Part shown: positions 52,878 to 62,056 of the stretch, one piece after another
How the letters are laid out: the number at the start of each line of letters is the position of its first letter
Position numbering within the stretch: position 1 is the stretch's first letter
From: Bacteroidia bacterium
GTDB lineage: Bacteria > Bacteroidota > Bacteroidia > UKL13-3
Assembly (NCBI GenBank): GCA_023151275.1
Contig: JAKLJI010000011.1
Coordinates: forward strand, 49,233-113,232
DNA: 64,000 bases
Direction of reading: 5' to 3'
Made by a program: the position numbers and the translations under genes
Notes under the pieces: generated by a model
Databases searched by the model: none
Told to the model about the DNA's origin: nothing
What the model saw: only the letters and a program-made list of their open reading frames with translations

Positions 52878-54977
52878 ATGCGCATTTTCTCCTTTGCACT
52901 ATTATTCATTGTAACCGGAACTGCTTTTTCGCAGGTTCCTTCGCAACGCAGGACAACCAGTGTAGGCAATATTTCACTCAGTGTGAATAACTATGGCACC
53001 TTTGGAAAACCAGATGTAAGGTCAACCACCCAAGGTCCTTCTTCTATGGCTTATCCTAAAGGAAGTGGTATTGAGCATTTGTTTGAGGCTGGAATTTGGA
53101 TTGGTGCATTGGTGGATGGTCAGGTTCGGGTTTCTACCAGTTCAGTGGATGCATCTTCCGGATATTCTCCTGGTGGAAGCGGATTTGAATTTAATCAGTT
53201 GAGCACCATTACTGAAAGGTCTAAATTGAGCAATAGCAGCAATTATTCGGCCTCTGCCATATCGCATCAGGATTTTCTCTTTTCAATGACAGATAGCTTT
53301 GTGGTAGTTCCCGGAACCAGTTTCCCAATTGGTGGACACCAGAACCCATTGAAAGCCGTGTGTAAGGTTGAAACCTATACCTGGAACTTTGGATATGCCA
53401 ACTATTTTGTGATTGCTAATTATGAAATTACCAATATGTCGGCCCAGCGCTGGGATTCGGTTTATATGGGTGTGTTTTCAGATTTGGTAGTTAGAAACGT
53501 AAATGTAACCCGTGATGCCGGAACCGCGTTTTTTAACAAAGGCAGAAACGGAGTAAATAAGGATTTTCATTCCATTTACGCGTACCAAAGTTATGGGGAT
53601 GATGTAGATTATACCCGTTCCTATGGAGCTTTGCAATTTCTGGGTATGGATTGGAGGGGTTTGTTCTTCAACCCCAATAAACCGGATACCTTTTTAAAAG
53701 CCGGATTGCCAACTCCTAAGGTGAATTACAATTTCTGGAATTTTAACTCGCCTATTGCTCCTTGGAATACGCCCGGAAACGACCAGGAACGTTACCTGAA
53801 ATTGGCACAAGGTATTGATTCAACAGACTTGTATTCAGGCTCCGGACCCATTGTGGGAATTCCGGCAAACTGGTTGCAGTTGTTGTCTGCCGGTCCCTTA
53901 GCAAATATCAACCCCGGAGAAAAGTTCACGTTTACCTTTGCATTTGTTTGTGCCAAAATGAAAGAGCCCATTTCGTATTTGCCCAGCACCGGCACAAGTA
54001 TTTTCTCTACTCCGGAAATGGAAAAGGAATTAACTGAGCATTTAAAAAGGACCCGTTCAACGTACGTGGGTGAAGATAAAAACGAAAATGGTGTGTACAG
54101 TCCCGAATTGGATTTGAACCAAAATGGAAAACTTGACCGCTTTGTTTTGCCTGAGCCTCCATTGGCTCCAAACGTAAAGGTGATAAGTGAAGAAAGTAAA
54201 ATTGAAGTGTATTGGGATAAGCGTGCCGAATCATCGGTTGACCCATTTACACGCCAGCGAGATTTTGAAGGATATCGCATTTACCGCACAAATCCGGGAG
54301 ATGATTTGAAAGGGCAGATCACTCAGAATTTAAAATTAATTGGCCAATGGGATAGTGCCGGAAATGATATTGGATACAACAATGGATTTTCAGCAATTGC
54401 CTTAAAAGAGCCTGTAAAATTTGAAGGAGATACTACCGAATATCATTACAAATATAGTTTTAGCAACCTCAGCAATGGATGGCAATACCTGGTAGGTGTT
54501 ACAGCTTTTGATAAAGGTGATAAGAACCTTGGAATTAGCTCCGAAGAATCATCCATTTCAGAAAGTGAAAATCGGGTATTTACAGGTACTACTGCCAACG
54601 ATTTTAATGGCAATGAGAAAAAGGTGGGAGTGTATCCAAATCCCTACAATACCAAAGCCGCTTGGGATGGTGACAATTCGCGCTTGCGTAAGTTGGTGTT
54701 TTTCAATTTACCATCTGAGGCAGAAATTACCATTTATGCCAGCAGTGGAGATGTAATTGCCAGTTTCAAGCACAATTCAGAAACCTACAACGGCGAAGGA
54801 ATTCGCTGGTTTCAAAATTACGGCGATACCAGTAAGACGGTAATGAGCGGGGGAGAACATGCCTGGGATTTGTTGAACGAGAGCAAAACTCAAATTTCAA
54901 CGGGGGTTTATTTGTTTACTGTGAAGGATATGAAATCGGGTGAAATTCAATCCGGAACTTTCGCAGTAATCAAGTAA
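52878..54977 (+). CDS. T9SS-sorted large secreted protein
   Basis: A 699-aa protein with a signal peptide (FSFALLFIVTGTAFSQ). The body is beta-rich, with aromatic and Asn/Ser-rich segments and one calcium-type stretch (VGEDKNENGVYSPELDLNQN). A fibronectin-III-like region (PPLAPNVKVISEESKIEVYW) precedes the C-terminal part. The last about 100 residues include VGVYPNPYN, ITIYASSGDVIASF and ISTGVYLFTVKD, a type A T9SS sorting domain. The function is unknown. The ATG at 52878 is selected because it starts the signal peptide. Confidence 0.82.
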   Translation: MRIFSFALLFIVTGTAFSQVPSQRRTTSVGNISLSVNNYGTFGKPDVRSTTQGPSSMAYPKGSGIEHLFEAGIWIGALVDGQVRVSTSSVDASSGYSPGGSGFEFNQLSTITERSKLSNSSNYSASAISHQDFLFSMTDSFVVVPGTSFPIGGHQNPLKAVCKVETYTWNFGYANYFVIANYEITNMSAQRWDSVYMGVFSDLVVRNVNVTRDAGTAFFNKGRNGVNKDFHSIYAYQSYGDDVDYTRSYGALQFLGMDWRGLFFNPNKPDTFLKAGLPTPKVNYNFWNFNSPIAPWNTPGNDQERYLKLAQGIDSTDLYSGSGPIVGIPANWLQLLSAGPLANINPGEKFTFTFAFVCAKMKEPISYLPSTGTSIFSTPEMEKELTEHLKRTRSTYVGEDKNENGVYSPELDLNQNGKLDRFVLPEPPLAPNVKVISEESKIEVYWDKRAESSVDPFTRQRDFEGYRIYRTNPGDDLKGQITQNLKLIGQWDSAGNDIGYNNGFSAIALKEPVKFEGDTTEYHYKYSFSNLSNGWQYLVGVTAFDKGDKNLGISSEESSISESENRVFTGTTANDFNGNEKKVGVYPNPYNTKAAWDGDNSRLRKLVFFNLPSEAEITIYASSGDVIASFKHNSETYNGEGIRWFQNYGDTSKTVMSGGEHAWDLLNESKTQISTGVYLFTVKDMKSGEIQSGTFAVIK

Positions 54978-55137
54978 GCTGATTCTTTTTGGGTTTGAAA
55001 TAAAATTAGTTTGGGCTAATTGAACGACATACTTCAGGTTCAACAATAGGAAGCGATTTGAAATTAGGTTTAATACGAATGTTTTCTGGAATTCTGAGCC
55101 TGATTTTGGTCCGGTCATTGTTTAGGTTTTTCATGAT

Positions 55138-55911
55138 TTAGAGAATTCCCAAGCCTACAAGCAGTGAAAAAAGAATAAGCATTACGGCCACCCAAATTTG
55201 CATAAAACGCAGGGTAATTTTCTTCAAGAGTTTAGAGCCTAAAAAGCTGCCCGAAATAGCCGAAAGACTTGCGGAACATAACAAGACCCAATTGTCCAGA
55301 ATTAGGTTTGAGGAGATATGTGTTGCATAGATGCCAAGTCGCGTAATATCTATCCCTACAGCAATTAAAACACCGGTTGCAATAAAGCCTTCCGGAGAAA
55401 GTCCTGCCTTGATGAGAAATGCACTCCGAAATGCACCTTGGTTTCCCGAAAGACCACCAAAAAAACCACTCAATAATCCACCTGCAAACAGGTAGTTGTT
55501 GTCGATTTTAAGCTGTTTAAATCCAGGAATGAGTTCGAGTACAGAGAAGATGATTAGCAAAGTGGCTACACAAAATTTTACAGGAACGATATCGAAGTTT
55601 TTTCCTAATAAGGTGTAAGAAAACCAAGCCGGAAATTGGGATAATTGAATCAGGAACCAAGCACCCAGAAAGGCCGCAGCTAGGGCAGGAATTCCGAATT
55701 TCAGACTGATTTTTATATCCGCATGTTTGCCAACCAAACCCATTTTAAAAAGGTTATTGATTAGGTGTGTTATTCCTGTTAGTGCAACCGCTACTTCCAC
55801 CGGGAAGAATAGCATAAATACCGGGGTAAGAATTGTTCCCAATCCAAATCCGGAGAAGAAAGTAAACAGGGCACTGGCAAAGGCAACAATTGGTAGAATG
55901 AATAGCTCCAT
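55138..55911 (-). CDS. TauE/SafE family sulfite exporter
   Basis: A 257-aa inner-membrane protein with about eight hydrophobic segments in two halves, each beginning with a G/F-rich motif: FFSGFGLGTILTPVFML near the N-terminus and LSGFFGGLSGNQGAFRSAFL in the middle. This is the TauE/SafE (DUF81) layout. Family members move sulfite, sulfoacetate or other organosulfur anions, and many have unknown substrates. No sulfur metabolism gene is adjacent to sharpen the call. Confidence 0.9.
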   Translation of the reverse strand: MELFILPIVAFASALFTFFSGFGLGTILTPVFMLFFPVEVAVALTGITHLINNLFKMGLVGKHADIKISLKFGIPALAAAFLGAWFLIQLSQFPAWFSYTLLGKNFDIVPVKFCVATLLIIFSVLELIPGFKQLKIDNNYLFAGGLLSGFFGGLSGNQGAFRSAFLIKAGLSPEGFIATGVLIAVGIDITRLGIYATHISSNLILDNWVLLCSASLSAISGSFLGSKLLKKITLRFMQIWVAVMLILFSLLVGLGIL

Positions 55912-56064
55912 TTTCTTAATGATTAAGGTCCTTCTTCAAGGCTAATTGATGAATAATTGGATGCAATTAATCAGGCAATTCTGGGTAATGCTTCAAACCA
56001 AAATTTTATTGAAAGTTAAGAATTTGATAGCAATTCATTTTTTAAACCTTTTTACAAATAGGAT

Positions 56065-56385
56065 TTATTTATTGATGGCTTTGTCTTTGTGTTTTTCGAT
56101 AAAAACTTTTGCATCTCTCAAATTGCTTGGATAGGGGATGAATTTTACTCTTGAATGATTTGAGGTTTCCTTGGGTTCAATATGTTGAAATGGGAACCCA
56201 TTGTTAACCAAAAATTCAACAAGTTTCCAGCCTTTTTCATCCGTTTTTCGGGGTGGTCTAAATTGGTGGGGTAAAACGCACATCCACTTGCCACATTTTG
56301 CGCAAGGGTAAGCCTGCACAGGCATGTCACTGGGGTCGAGATTGAAAGATTCTCTGCACGATAAACAAACTTTTTTATGGCCCAT
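56065..56385 (-). CDS. Zinc-ribbon hypothetical protein
   Basis: A 106-aa cytoplasmic protein. Near the N-terminus two Cys pairs (VCLSCRESF and YPCAKCGKW, about 20 residues apart) form a zinc ribbon. The C-terminal part is polar with no known motif. It may bind nucleic acid or act as an adaptor, but nothing in the context supports a specific role. Confidence 0.7.
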   Translation of the reverse strand: MGHKKVCLSCRESFNLDPSDMPVQAYPCAKCGKWMCVLPHQFRPPRKTDEKGWKLVEFLVNNGFPFQHIEPKETSNHSRVKFIPYPSNLRDAKVFIEKHKDKAINK

Positions 56386-56457
56386 GAGCTTTATTTTTAT
56401 TTTACTTACTGGCTAATTGAAAGGGTTGATGGTAAATACTCCTAATTTACTAAATGT

Positions 56458-56925
56458 TCAATTCTTGTTGCTTCGTCTTTGGTAATTCAATGAATTTGGA
56501 CGTTCGGTTTTTTGCCAGCTAAATTGGTAGCCTGTTTCAAGTAAATCCATTTCAAAAGGACGTTTAACATAGAATAAGTTGTTTGAATCGCTGGCAACAA
56601 GTGTAGCCCCGAAAAGAATTATTCCTGCAAATGTCCATAATCCACTCGTTAGGAATTTTGGCATCTGGATTTTAGTTACAAAACGGTGAATGCAATAAAC
56701 AGAAATCAACCAAAATACAAAGTAGAATAAAAGGTCAATCAGAAATTCAATTCCAAAAAACTGCAAAGCCATAGAGGTATGCCAGGCTTCACTCATAAAA
56801 GGGAGTGGAAAGCCATAAAGCAGTGTATCCGGACCATCAATAGGAATTGCATACCACCATTTTTCCAGGCTGGCCAATGAAATAATAGTAAGAGGGCTGG
56901 CCAATTTAATTATAAGACTTTTCAT
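56458..56925 (-). CDS. Small membrane protein of unknown function
   Basis: A 155-aa protein with up to three membrane segments (LASPLTIISLASL, LIDLLFYFVFWLISVYCI and LTSGLWTFAGIILFGATLV) and a polar C-terminal tail. No family recognised. It lies near a zinc-ribbon gene on the same strand but 70 bp away. Confidence 0.6.
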   Translation of the reverse strand: MKSLIIKLASPLTIISLASLEKWWYAIPIDGPDTLLYGFPLPFMSEAWHTSMALQFFGIEFLIDLLFYFVFWLISVYCIHRFVTKIQMPKFLTSGLWTFAGIILFGATLVASDSNNLFYVKRPFEMDLLETGYQFSWQKTERPNSLNYQRRSNKN

Positions 56926-57126
56926 CTTTGGTGTACTTATTCTTTTTTAGCTACTATCTCACCCAGTTTTCTCATTTTGTTAAAATAGTCTAGGTTTATT
57001 TACTTGTTTGTTTTGTTTGTTTATGGGGAACAATTATTCCAAGATAAATTAAGTCGCTCAAAAGTGCAATTATGAACTAATTGTTGCTGAAATTCCAATT
57101 GAACAAGGGGAGTTTTCGTTTTTGAT

Positions 57127-57714
57127 TTATGTTCCAAATTCCAAGCTGAATTCCTTTGAATTCATGGATTTGTTAAGCAGTCCAATTTGTAAACCTGAAC
57201 CTGTATGGTTGAAATTGAAGGCAGAAACCTGAGCCCCTTTTAGGAAGTAGGAACGATTGGCAAGCATAGAAACTTGTAAACCTTTTTGATGGTCGATGAT
57301 ATTCCAGCCCCCGGCAAGTGAAAATCCCTTTCCTAATTTGCCATATTGACCAAGCGCCGCGAAAGTTAAACCTGCGTATTTGCAAGCGCACCAGGAACCT
57401 GTTGAAATATTTAAGCCATTTATCTCTTCACTATATTTCAGGTTTTGTAAATCAAGAGGCTTTTTGGCATGCGGGAATCCATTTCCCATAAACGATAAAA
57501 ATCCGATTCCCGGAATTTCCAGTCGAAGCCCATTTGTTTTAACATTTCTTTGGTCGGCCATGGTTGAAGCCAAGCCAAATGAAAGTCCATTGTAAATCCG
57601 GTTTGTGGTATGAAAAGTACCCACAATTCTCTTTTTCACTAGCAAGGAATCTTGGGCATTTACAGCAATGTTTAGGCTTAGCAGCAGGAGGAGATGAATA
57701 AGAATTTTTTTCAT
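57127..57714 (-). CDS. Outer-surface beta-hairpin protein (LA_2272-like)
   Basis: A 195-aa secreted protein (signal LIHLLLLLSLNIAVNAQ). The body consists of alternating beta-hairpins with N-G-L and G-L-x-x-G patterns (YNGLSFGLAS, TNGLRLEIPG, ISTGSWCACKYAGLTFAALG, SGLQIGLLNKS), as in LA_2272-type surface beta-barrel proteins. The CAC cysteine pair is unusual. No function is known. The ATG at 57714 gives the signal peptide. Confidence 0.55.
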   Translation of the reverse strand: MKKILIHLLLLLSLNIAVNAQDSLLVKKRIVGTFHTTNRIYNGLSFGLASTMADQRNVKTNGLRLEIPGIGFLSFMGNGFPHAKKPLDLQNLKYSEEINGLNISTGSWCACKYAGLTFAALGQYGKLGKGFSLAGGWNIIDHQKGLQVSMLANRSYFLKGAQVSAFNFNHTGSGLQIGLLNKSMNSKEFSLEFGT

Positions 57715-57917
57715 GACATCATTAACTTTTCTGTTCCATTTGCTCAGGGAAGATGAGCGACAGAATGGAAAGTTCAAGTTAGGGTATTTGGATTGAAAAT
57801 GGTACTAGGATTGGATTATCCCGGTTTGAATTTCACTGCCAGAACAGGGAACTAGGTAGCAGGTTCCTGGTTTAAGTTTTTACTCCGGGATTGACAGAGC
57901 TTTGTTCGAGTTTTGTA

Positions 57918-58058
57918 TTAAAAATCAGCCAGTTCGTAATTGGTACTGCGGCCACCTTGTTGCTCTTGCTGGAGAATACTTTTGAGATCGAGCTCGCGCC
58001 AGCCCAAATTTGGCCAAATGGTGGATTCGTAGATGTATTTCGGCTTGTGTTGAAACTT
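57918..58058 (-). pseudogene. Fragment resembling a Fic-protein N-terminal (DUF4172) domain
   Basis: On the minus strand an open frame without a start codon encodes KPKYIYESTIWPNLGWRELD, then LKSILQQEQQGGRSTNYELADF and a stop. The Y-I-x-E-x-x-x-W-P-N pattern resembles the DUF4172 head of Fic family AMPylases. An in-frame stop lies just upstream and nothing of the catalytic HPFxxGNGR region is present, so if the match is right this is a remnant. The opposite-strand open frame of 104 codons here is a shadow. Confidence 0.35.
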
Positions 58059-58251
58059 TTACGTGCAGTAGATATACGAATTAATCTCCGCAAAAATGCG
58101 GGAATTAGGTTGCTTATTCGCAGCATTTCCTTCCAAAGCAGGGTGTTTTTCCTTTGTTTTATTTCTGCTGGAATCTCGTTAGCGTTTTGTTTTACAGGTT
58201 TTTAGTTTTTTTGCTTACATTTTGATGAAGAATTGCCTTTCAATAGATAAT

Positions 58252-58308
58252 TCAAAAAAATGGAAATCATCCAATGCTTATGATGTTGAAATAATTGATT
58301 ATCATTAA
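58252..58308 (+). pseudogene. Remnant of a HigB (RelE-type) toxin gene
   Basis: The last codons of a HigB-like toxin survive: KKWKSSNAYDVEIIDYH then TAA, with the typical ending AYDVEIIDYH. The stop is 1 bp before the HigA ATG, the normal higBA spacing. Going upstream in the same frame there is a stop at 58180-58182 and no HigB body (about 90 residues expected), so only the tail remains. Confidence 0.65.
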
Positions 58309-58309
58309 T

Positions 58310-58609
58310 ATGAAAAATTTAAAAAATATTCATCCTGGGGAGATTTTGCTGGAGGAGTTTCTAAAACCCTTTGGAATAACCCAATATAGAATTTCAAAAG
58401 ATATTGGTATCCCACAAACACGAATTTCTCAGATTGTAAAGGGACAACGCAGGATAACCGCAGATACTGCGTTAAGACTTTCTAAGTACTTCGGAACATC
58501 CGCAAAATTTTGGCTAGGACTTCAAGATGACTACGATTTGGAAGAGGAAAATAGGCATATCGAAAATTTGTTAAATTCAATTCCTAAAGCCCAAATCAGC
58601 ATTGCATAA
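58310..58609 (+). CDS. higA: HigA-family antitoxin (XRE type)
   Basis: A 99-aa helix-turn-helix protein of the HigA addiction-module family. It starts with the family head NIHPGEILLEEFLKPFGITQ, followed by the HTH QYRISKDIGIPQTRISQIVKG and the tail RRITADTALRLSKYFGTSAKFWLGLQDDYDLE in pieces. It would bind its own promoter and neutralise HigB, but the toxin gene in front of it is reduced to a fragment, leaving an orphan antitoxin. The ATG at 58310 follows the HigB stop by 1 bp; an earlier in-frame ATA/ATT run is not a start. Confidence 0.9.
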   Translation: MKNLKNIHPGEILLEEFLKPFGITQYRISKDIGIPQTRISQIVKGQRRITADTALRLSKYFGTSAKFWLGLQDDYDLEEENRHIENLLNSIPKAQISIA

Positions 58610-58738
58610 AAGAGAGCTGGGCAATTGCTAAATTGCTGCTGTCTCGGAATTTGTTCTGGCAGGAAACCTATTGATCAAGCAGTTAATTGAGGCGTTCCTA
58701 TTTGGCAACTGCTCAAGTTCCAAACGCAAAACCCACAC

Positions 58739-59920
58739 CTATTCCACTGTGTTTTCAGGGGTTTCGGCTTGAAGTTTTCTTTTGTCGCGGGTGCCTTTGT
58801 AGATTTCAAATTTATGGTAGCGGCATTCCAAAGCTCCGTTGAACAAGGTTATCTTTTTGGAAGGCGCTAATCCTACTTTTTTCAAAGCCGGTAGGTTGGA
58901 TGAAATAATCCAAACATCAAATCCATCGAATTCTTTTTTCATGATATCGCCCATGAGCTTGTAGAAGGCTCCAATTTCTTCAATGGGCAAACGCTCGCCA
59001 TAGGGAGGGTTAATAATCATGAGTCCGCCACCGCTTACGCCCTTAATTTCTTCGAAGCGCTTGTTGGAAACAATGATATCTTCATCAAGGCCGGCACGTG
59101 TTGCATTTTCGCGCGTAATTTCAATGGCTTTGAAGGTTTTGTCGCTACCCACTATGCGGGCTTTGCTTTCGCGCATTTCAGCAATTGCCTCTTCTTTTAC
59201 CTGAGCGAATAAATTGGGTTCAAAATCTTTCCAGGTTTCAAATCCAAATTGCTTGCGATGCAGGTTGGGCGGCATATTGCGGGCAATCATGGCGGCTTCT
59301 ATCAATAAGGTTCCGCTACCGCACATGGGATCGTAGTAGTTTCCTTCGCCATTCCAGCCGGTTAGCAAAATCATACCTGCGGCCAATACTTCGTTAATTG
59401 GAGCCAGGGTGCTATCGGTTCGGTAACCACGACGATGCAAACTAGGTCCCGAGCTGTTGAGTGAAATGCTCACTTCGTCGCTGTTGATGTGAATGTCGAT
59501 GCTGAGATCGGGATGGTCGAGATCAATGCTGGGACGAACACCGTATTTATCGCGAAACTGGTCAACAATGGCATCCTTGCATTTCAAAGAAACGAAATGG
59601 GAATGGTTGAAGAAGTCGCTTTTTAAGCTGGTATTGATGGCGAGGGTTCCGTCTTTGTTTAGGTATTTATCCCATTCAACAGTTTGAACGGCTTTGTACA
59701 ATTTATCCTCGTTAAGCGCATGCAATTTGGCAATAGGTACTAAAATTTTGAGTGCGGTGCGAAGGCATAAATTGGCTTTGTACATTAGCGCTTTAGTGCC
59801 TTTGAAGCTTACTGCGCGGTTGTGAATTGCTACATCATTAGCACCCAGGTTGCGAAGTTCTGTGGCTAGAACTTCCTCAAGGCCAAACTGGGTTTTGGCC
59901 ACCATTGTAATTAATTCCAT
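58739..59920 (-). CDS. THUMP-domain RlmL/YcbY-like 23S rRNA (guanine) methyltransferase
   Basis: A 393-aa protein. The N-terminal half (about residues 45-160) is a THUMP RNA-binding domain. The C-terminal half is a class I methyltransferase with the SAM loop NYYDPMCGSGTLLIEAAMIA and the catalytic NPPYGERL, the pattern of RlmL, which modifies G2445 of 23S rRNA. The length fits the N-terminal (RlmL) part only, without the RlmK domain found in E. coli. It ends in a basic tail (KGTRDKRKLQAE). Confidence 0.88.
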   Translation of the reverse strand: MELITMVAKTQFGLEEVLATELRNLGANDVAIHNRAVSFKGTKALMYKANLCLRTALKILVPIAKLHALNEDKLYKAVQTVEWDKYLNKDGTLAINTSLKSDFFNHSHFVSLKCKDAIVDQFRDKYGVRPSIDLDHPDLSIDIHINSDEVSISLNSSGPSLHRRGYRTDSTLAPINEVLAAGMILLTGWNGEGNYYDPMCGSGTLLIEAAMIARNMPPNLHRKQFGFETWKDFEPNLFAQVKEEAIAEMRESKARIVGSDKTFKAIEITRENATRAGLDEDIIVSNKRFEEIKGVSGGGLMIINPPYGERLPIEEIGAFYKLMGDIMKKEFDGFDVWIISSNLPALKKVGLAPSKKITLFNGALECRYHKFEIYKGTRDKRKLQAETPENTVE

Positions 59921-60009
59921 ACCCTTTAGGATTGGTTGGCAAGATAGGGTTAAAAAGGCAAGAGCTTAATGTTATTGTCAAGTTTGGATTAGAAAAACTA
60001 CGAAATTGG

Positions 60010-60240
60010 ATGTGGGTGCGGGTTTTGCGTGAGGGGCAGTAGCGGTACCCCGCATTTGGCTACTTTAGCGTTTTGCAAGGTGGCAGGCTGCCGGCAGAAA
60101 GCCCGGCCAACTTGCTAAAAACGCAAAGTAAGCCAAAGCGGAGTACAAGCGGATGACCCGGCGGCCGGGCGGAACGTTATTTGGATTGGTGAGAAATTGG
60201 CCAGCCCGGCCGACACGCCCTCCCCAAAAAACAGGAATGG
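60010..60240. repeat. GC-rich REP-like element, copy 3
   Basis: The longest of the three copies, and it nearly fills the gap between the RlmL-like and PAS genes. AGCGGTACCCC (60041) and GGAGTACAAGCGGAT (60140) match copy 2 on the opposite strand, and CAAAGCGGAGTA matches copy 1. The centre has strong inverted repeats such as GGCAGGCTGCCGGC and CGGCGGCCGGGCGG. Confidence 0.7.
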
Positions 60241-60241
60241 A

Positions 60242-60862
60242 TTAATACAAGTCGTCGCTTTCGGCAACAAAACCGCGCTCTTTGGAAAGGAGACGCAGCA
60301 CCAAAAAGCGGCCATACACCAAATCGATTTCCATGATATTGCAGTAAAACTCAATCATTTGTTCGTTTTTGGCACGAATTAAGATGCTTCCCACGTCTTT
60401 GTTGATATGCATTTTTTTGTCGAGCTCCTCTAAAATAAGCAAATCGGTTTTGCGGTCAACCAAATCGCTGAGAGATAGGCCGATCATATCAGATTCATTG
60501 TACCCCAGTTTTTGGAGAATGGTAATGCTTGCGGTGGCGATTTTCAGATTTTCGCTGTTGAAAATCATCACCTTGTAGGGTGAACGTTTGAAGAATTTGC
60601 GGATTTCATCGCCGGCTTTGAATTGTGCAAACGACTTGTTGTAATACAGGTAAAAGAAGAAAATTCCCAGTCCGATAATGAAAATTATTTGCTTGGTGGT
60701 TGAAATGAATTGGTACAAGCTTCGCGACATGGAATCGTGAAACATGTAGAGGACCTGGTCTGTAACAAACACCCAGGCAAATGTGATTGCCCAAAACAGC
60801 AGGGTTGGTAAAATGGCTTTCTTGATGGCCGAATTTTCAATTTTTTCTTCGTTTTCTATCAT
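60242..60862 (-). CDS. Membrane-anchored PAS-domain protein
   Basis: A 206-aa protein with two membrane segments (residues about 20-42 and 57-75) and a C-terminal cytoplasmic PAS-like domain (about 95-190: VMIFNSENLKIATASITILQ, GLSLSDLVD, FYCNIMEIDLVYGRFLVLRL). No kinase, cyclase or other output domain follows, so it may sense a signal and act through a partner, or be a split sensor. The ATG at 60862 is used because the upstream extension (61 residues) is not membrane- or PAS-like and overlaps the intergenic region. Confidence 0.7.
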   Translation of the reverse strand: MIENEEKIENSAIKKAILPTLLFWAITFAWVFVTDQVLYMFHDSMSRSLYQFISTTKQIIFIIGLGIFFFYLYYNKSFAQFKAGDEIRKFFKRSPYKVMIFNSENLKIATASITILQKLGYNESDMIGLSLSDLVDRKTDLLILEELDKKMHINKDVGSILIRAKNEQMIEFYCNIMEIDLVYGRFLVLRLLSKERGFVAESDDLY

Positions 60863-61057
60863 GGGATGAATTGCAGTGTAAATTAAGGGAAAAGGAGGAA
60901 TGGTTAAAGGTCTTGCTGATTTAACTGAAGAAAAAGCAGGAAAACTGAAATTTTTAATTTTAAGGAATTGACATTCAGCCTTATTTAGAAAAGTTTGAGA
61001 ATGGGATAGGGGTGAAGTGTAGACTGCGGCTCTTACCTGCAAAACCACATCAATCTT

Positions 61058-61504
61058 ATGAAAAGAATCCTAATAGGAGCATGTGTGCTTGTTGCAGCAA
61101 TGAGCTCATGCAAAAAAGACGAAACATCAACCAGCACGCCGCTAAGCGCAAAATCAAAAACCATTAATGCCTTAATGGCCAATTCTTGGAAACCAGACTC
61201 CACTGTTTATTTAGTTGGAACTGAGAAAATGGTTGAATTGCCTGAAGAATGCGCAAAAGACGATTACATTGAGTTTAAAGCGGATGGTCAGCAACTGTTG
61301 AACTATGGGGCAAACAAATGCGAGCCTACTGAACCTGCCACGCGAAGCCTTACTTACAAAGTAAACACTGCCGGCGACAGTTTAACAATTGTTAGTGCAC
61401 CAATGGAATTTGCGTATAAAATTCAAAATTTAGGCTCGGGTAAGTTGATTTTACATGGAGCCACAGATGAAGGAACAGAAACAATGTACCTGTCGAAAAA
61501 ATAG
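61058..61504 (+). CDS. Lipocalin-like lipoprotein
   Basis: A 148-aa lipoprotein (signal GACVLVAAMSSC, then KKDE). The mature part starts with NALMANSWKPDSTVYL and has a pattern of beta strands including FKADGQQLLNYGANKCEP and KLILHGATDEGTETMYL, as in the lipocalin-like (DUF4923/lipocalin_4-type) proteins of Bacteroidota. It may bind a small hydrophobic ligand in the periplasm. It is followed by its own hairpin terminator. Confidence 0.7.
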   Translation: MKRILIGACVLVAAMSSCKKDETSTSTPLSAKSKTINALMANSWKPDSTVYLVGTEKMVELPEECAKDDYIEFKADGQQLLNYGANKCEPTEPATRSLTYKVNTAGDSLTIVSAPMEFAYKIQNLGSGKLILHGATDEGTETMYLSKK

Positions 61505-61527
61505 CTAAGTTAATTTGGGTTGAAGAA

Positions 61528-61566
61528 GTCCGGTTTTGCAACAATTGCGGAACCGGATTTTTTATT
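61528..61566 (+). terminator. Terminator of the lipocalin-like gene
   Basis: TCCGGTT and AACCGGA pair, with TTGCAACAATTGCGG between them forming a further partial stem; a T-run follows. Confidence 0.8.
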
Positions 61567-61758
61567 GGATGATTTGAACGTGTTAGGTTCCATGAAACTG
61601 TTCAATGATTTGTAATTTTTGTGCAGAGTGGCGGACATGTGGGTCATTGTTTTATATTCGTAAGAAATAAAAAAGCTGCCGAGGTATTAGTTGATAAAAA
61701 TCTTATTTATGCTGCTGTTTTTTCTATTTAAGTGGTTTTTTCTTTTGAGCAAGTCTGG

Positions 61759-61766
61759 TATCTTTG
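61759..61766 (+). promoter_or_regulatory. Candidate -7 box (TATCTTTG)
   Basis: A perfect TAnnTTTG, 20 bp before the ATG of the first paired TM protein. Confidence 0.45.
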
Positions 61767-61785
61767 AAACGGAAATCGGAAGTAA

Positions 61786-62055
61786 ATGAGACTGGTATTT
61801 AAAATAGAACGTGTAGCCGAGAATCCTGAGGAGGAGCGCATTTTACGTAAGCGTAAAAGTAGCGAGGAGCAGCTGATTAAGGAGGAAAGTCAGGTTGTGT
61901 TTAAGCGTCTGGTATCGTTACTCTATATTTTCATGATATTGGGGATTATGTTTGTGATGCTCATGGAAATTAAAAACAGGTACCATACTGATGTGTTCGA
62001 CGGTTTGAACTTCCCATTTGAGGATTATTACAACGGTGTAACCCAAGGTTTCTAG
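61786..62055 (+). CDS. Single-TM protein, pair member 1
   Basis: An 89-aa protein: a charged N-terminal part (about 45 residues with many Glu, Lys and Arg) followed by one membrane segment (LLYIFMILGIMFVMLMEI) and a short tail ending FPFEDYYNGVTQGF. Its layout and the tail motif (P-x-E-D-Y/F-Y) are mirrored by the next gene, so the two are paralogues. The stop is 1 bp from the next ATG. Nothing is known of its role. Confidence 0.7.
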   Translation: MRLVFKIERVAENPEEERILRKRKSSEEQLIKEESQVVFKRLVSLLYIFMILGIMFVMLMEIKNRYHTDVFDGLNFPFEDYYNGVTQGF

Positions 62056-62056
62056 T

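Noticed and set aside
57891..58205. A 104-codon open frame on the plus strand
   Set aside because: It overlaps the Fic-like minus fragment, has odd composition and no upstream signals.
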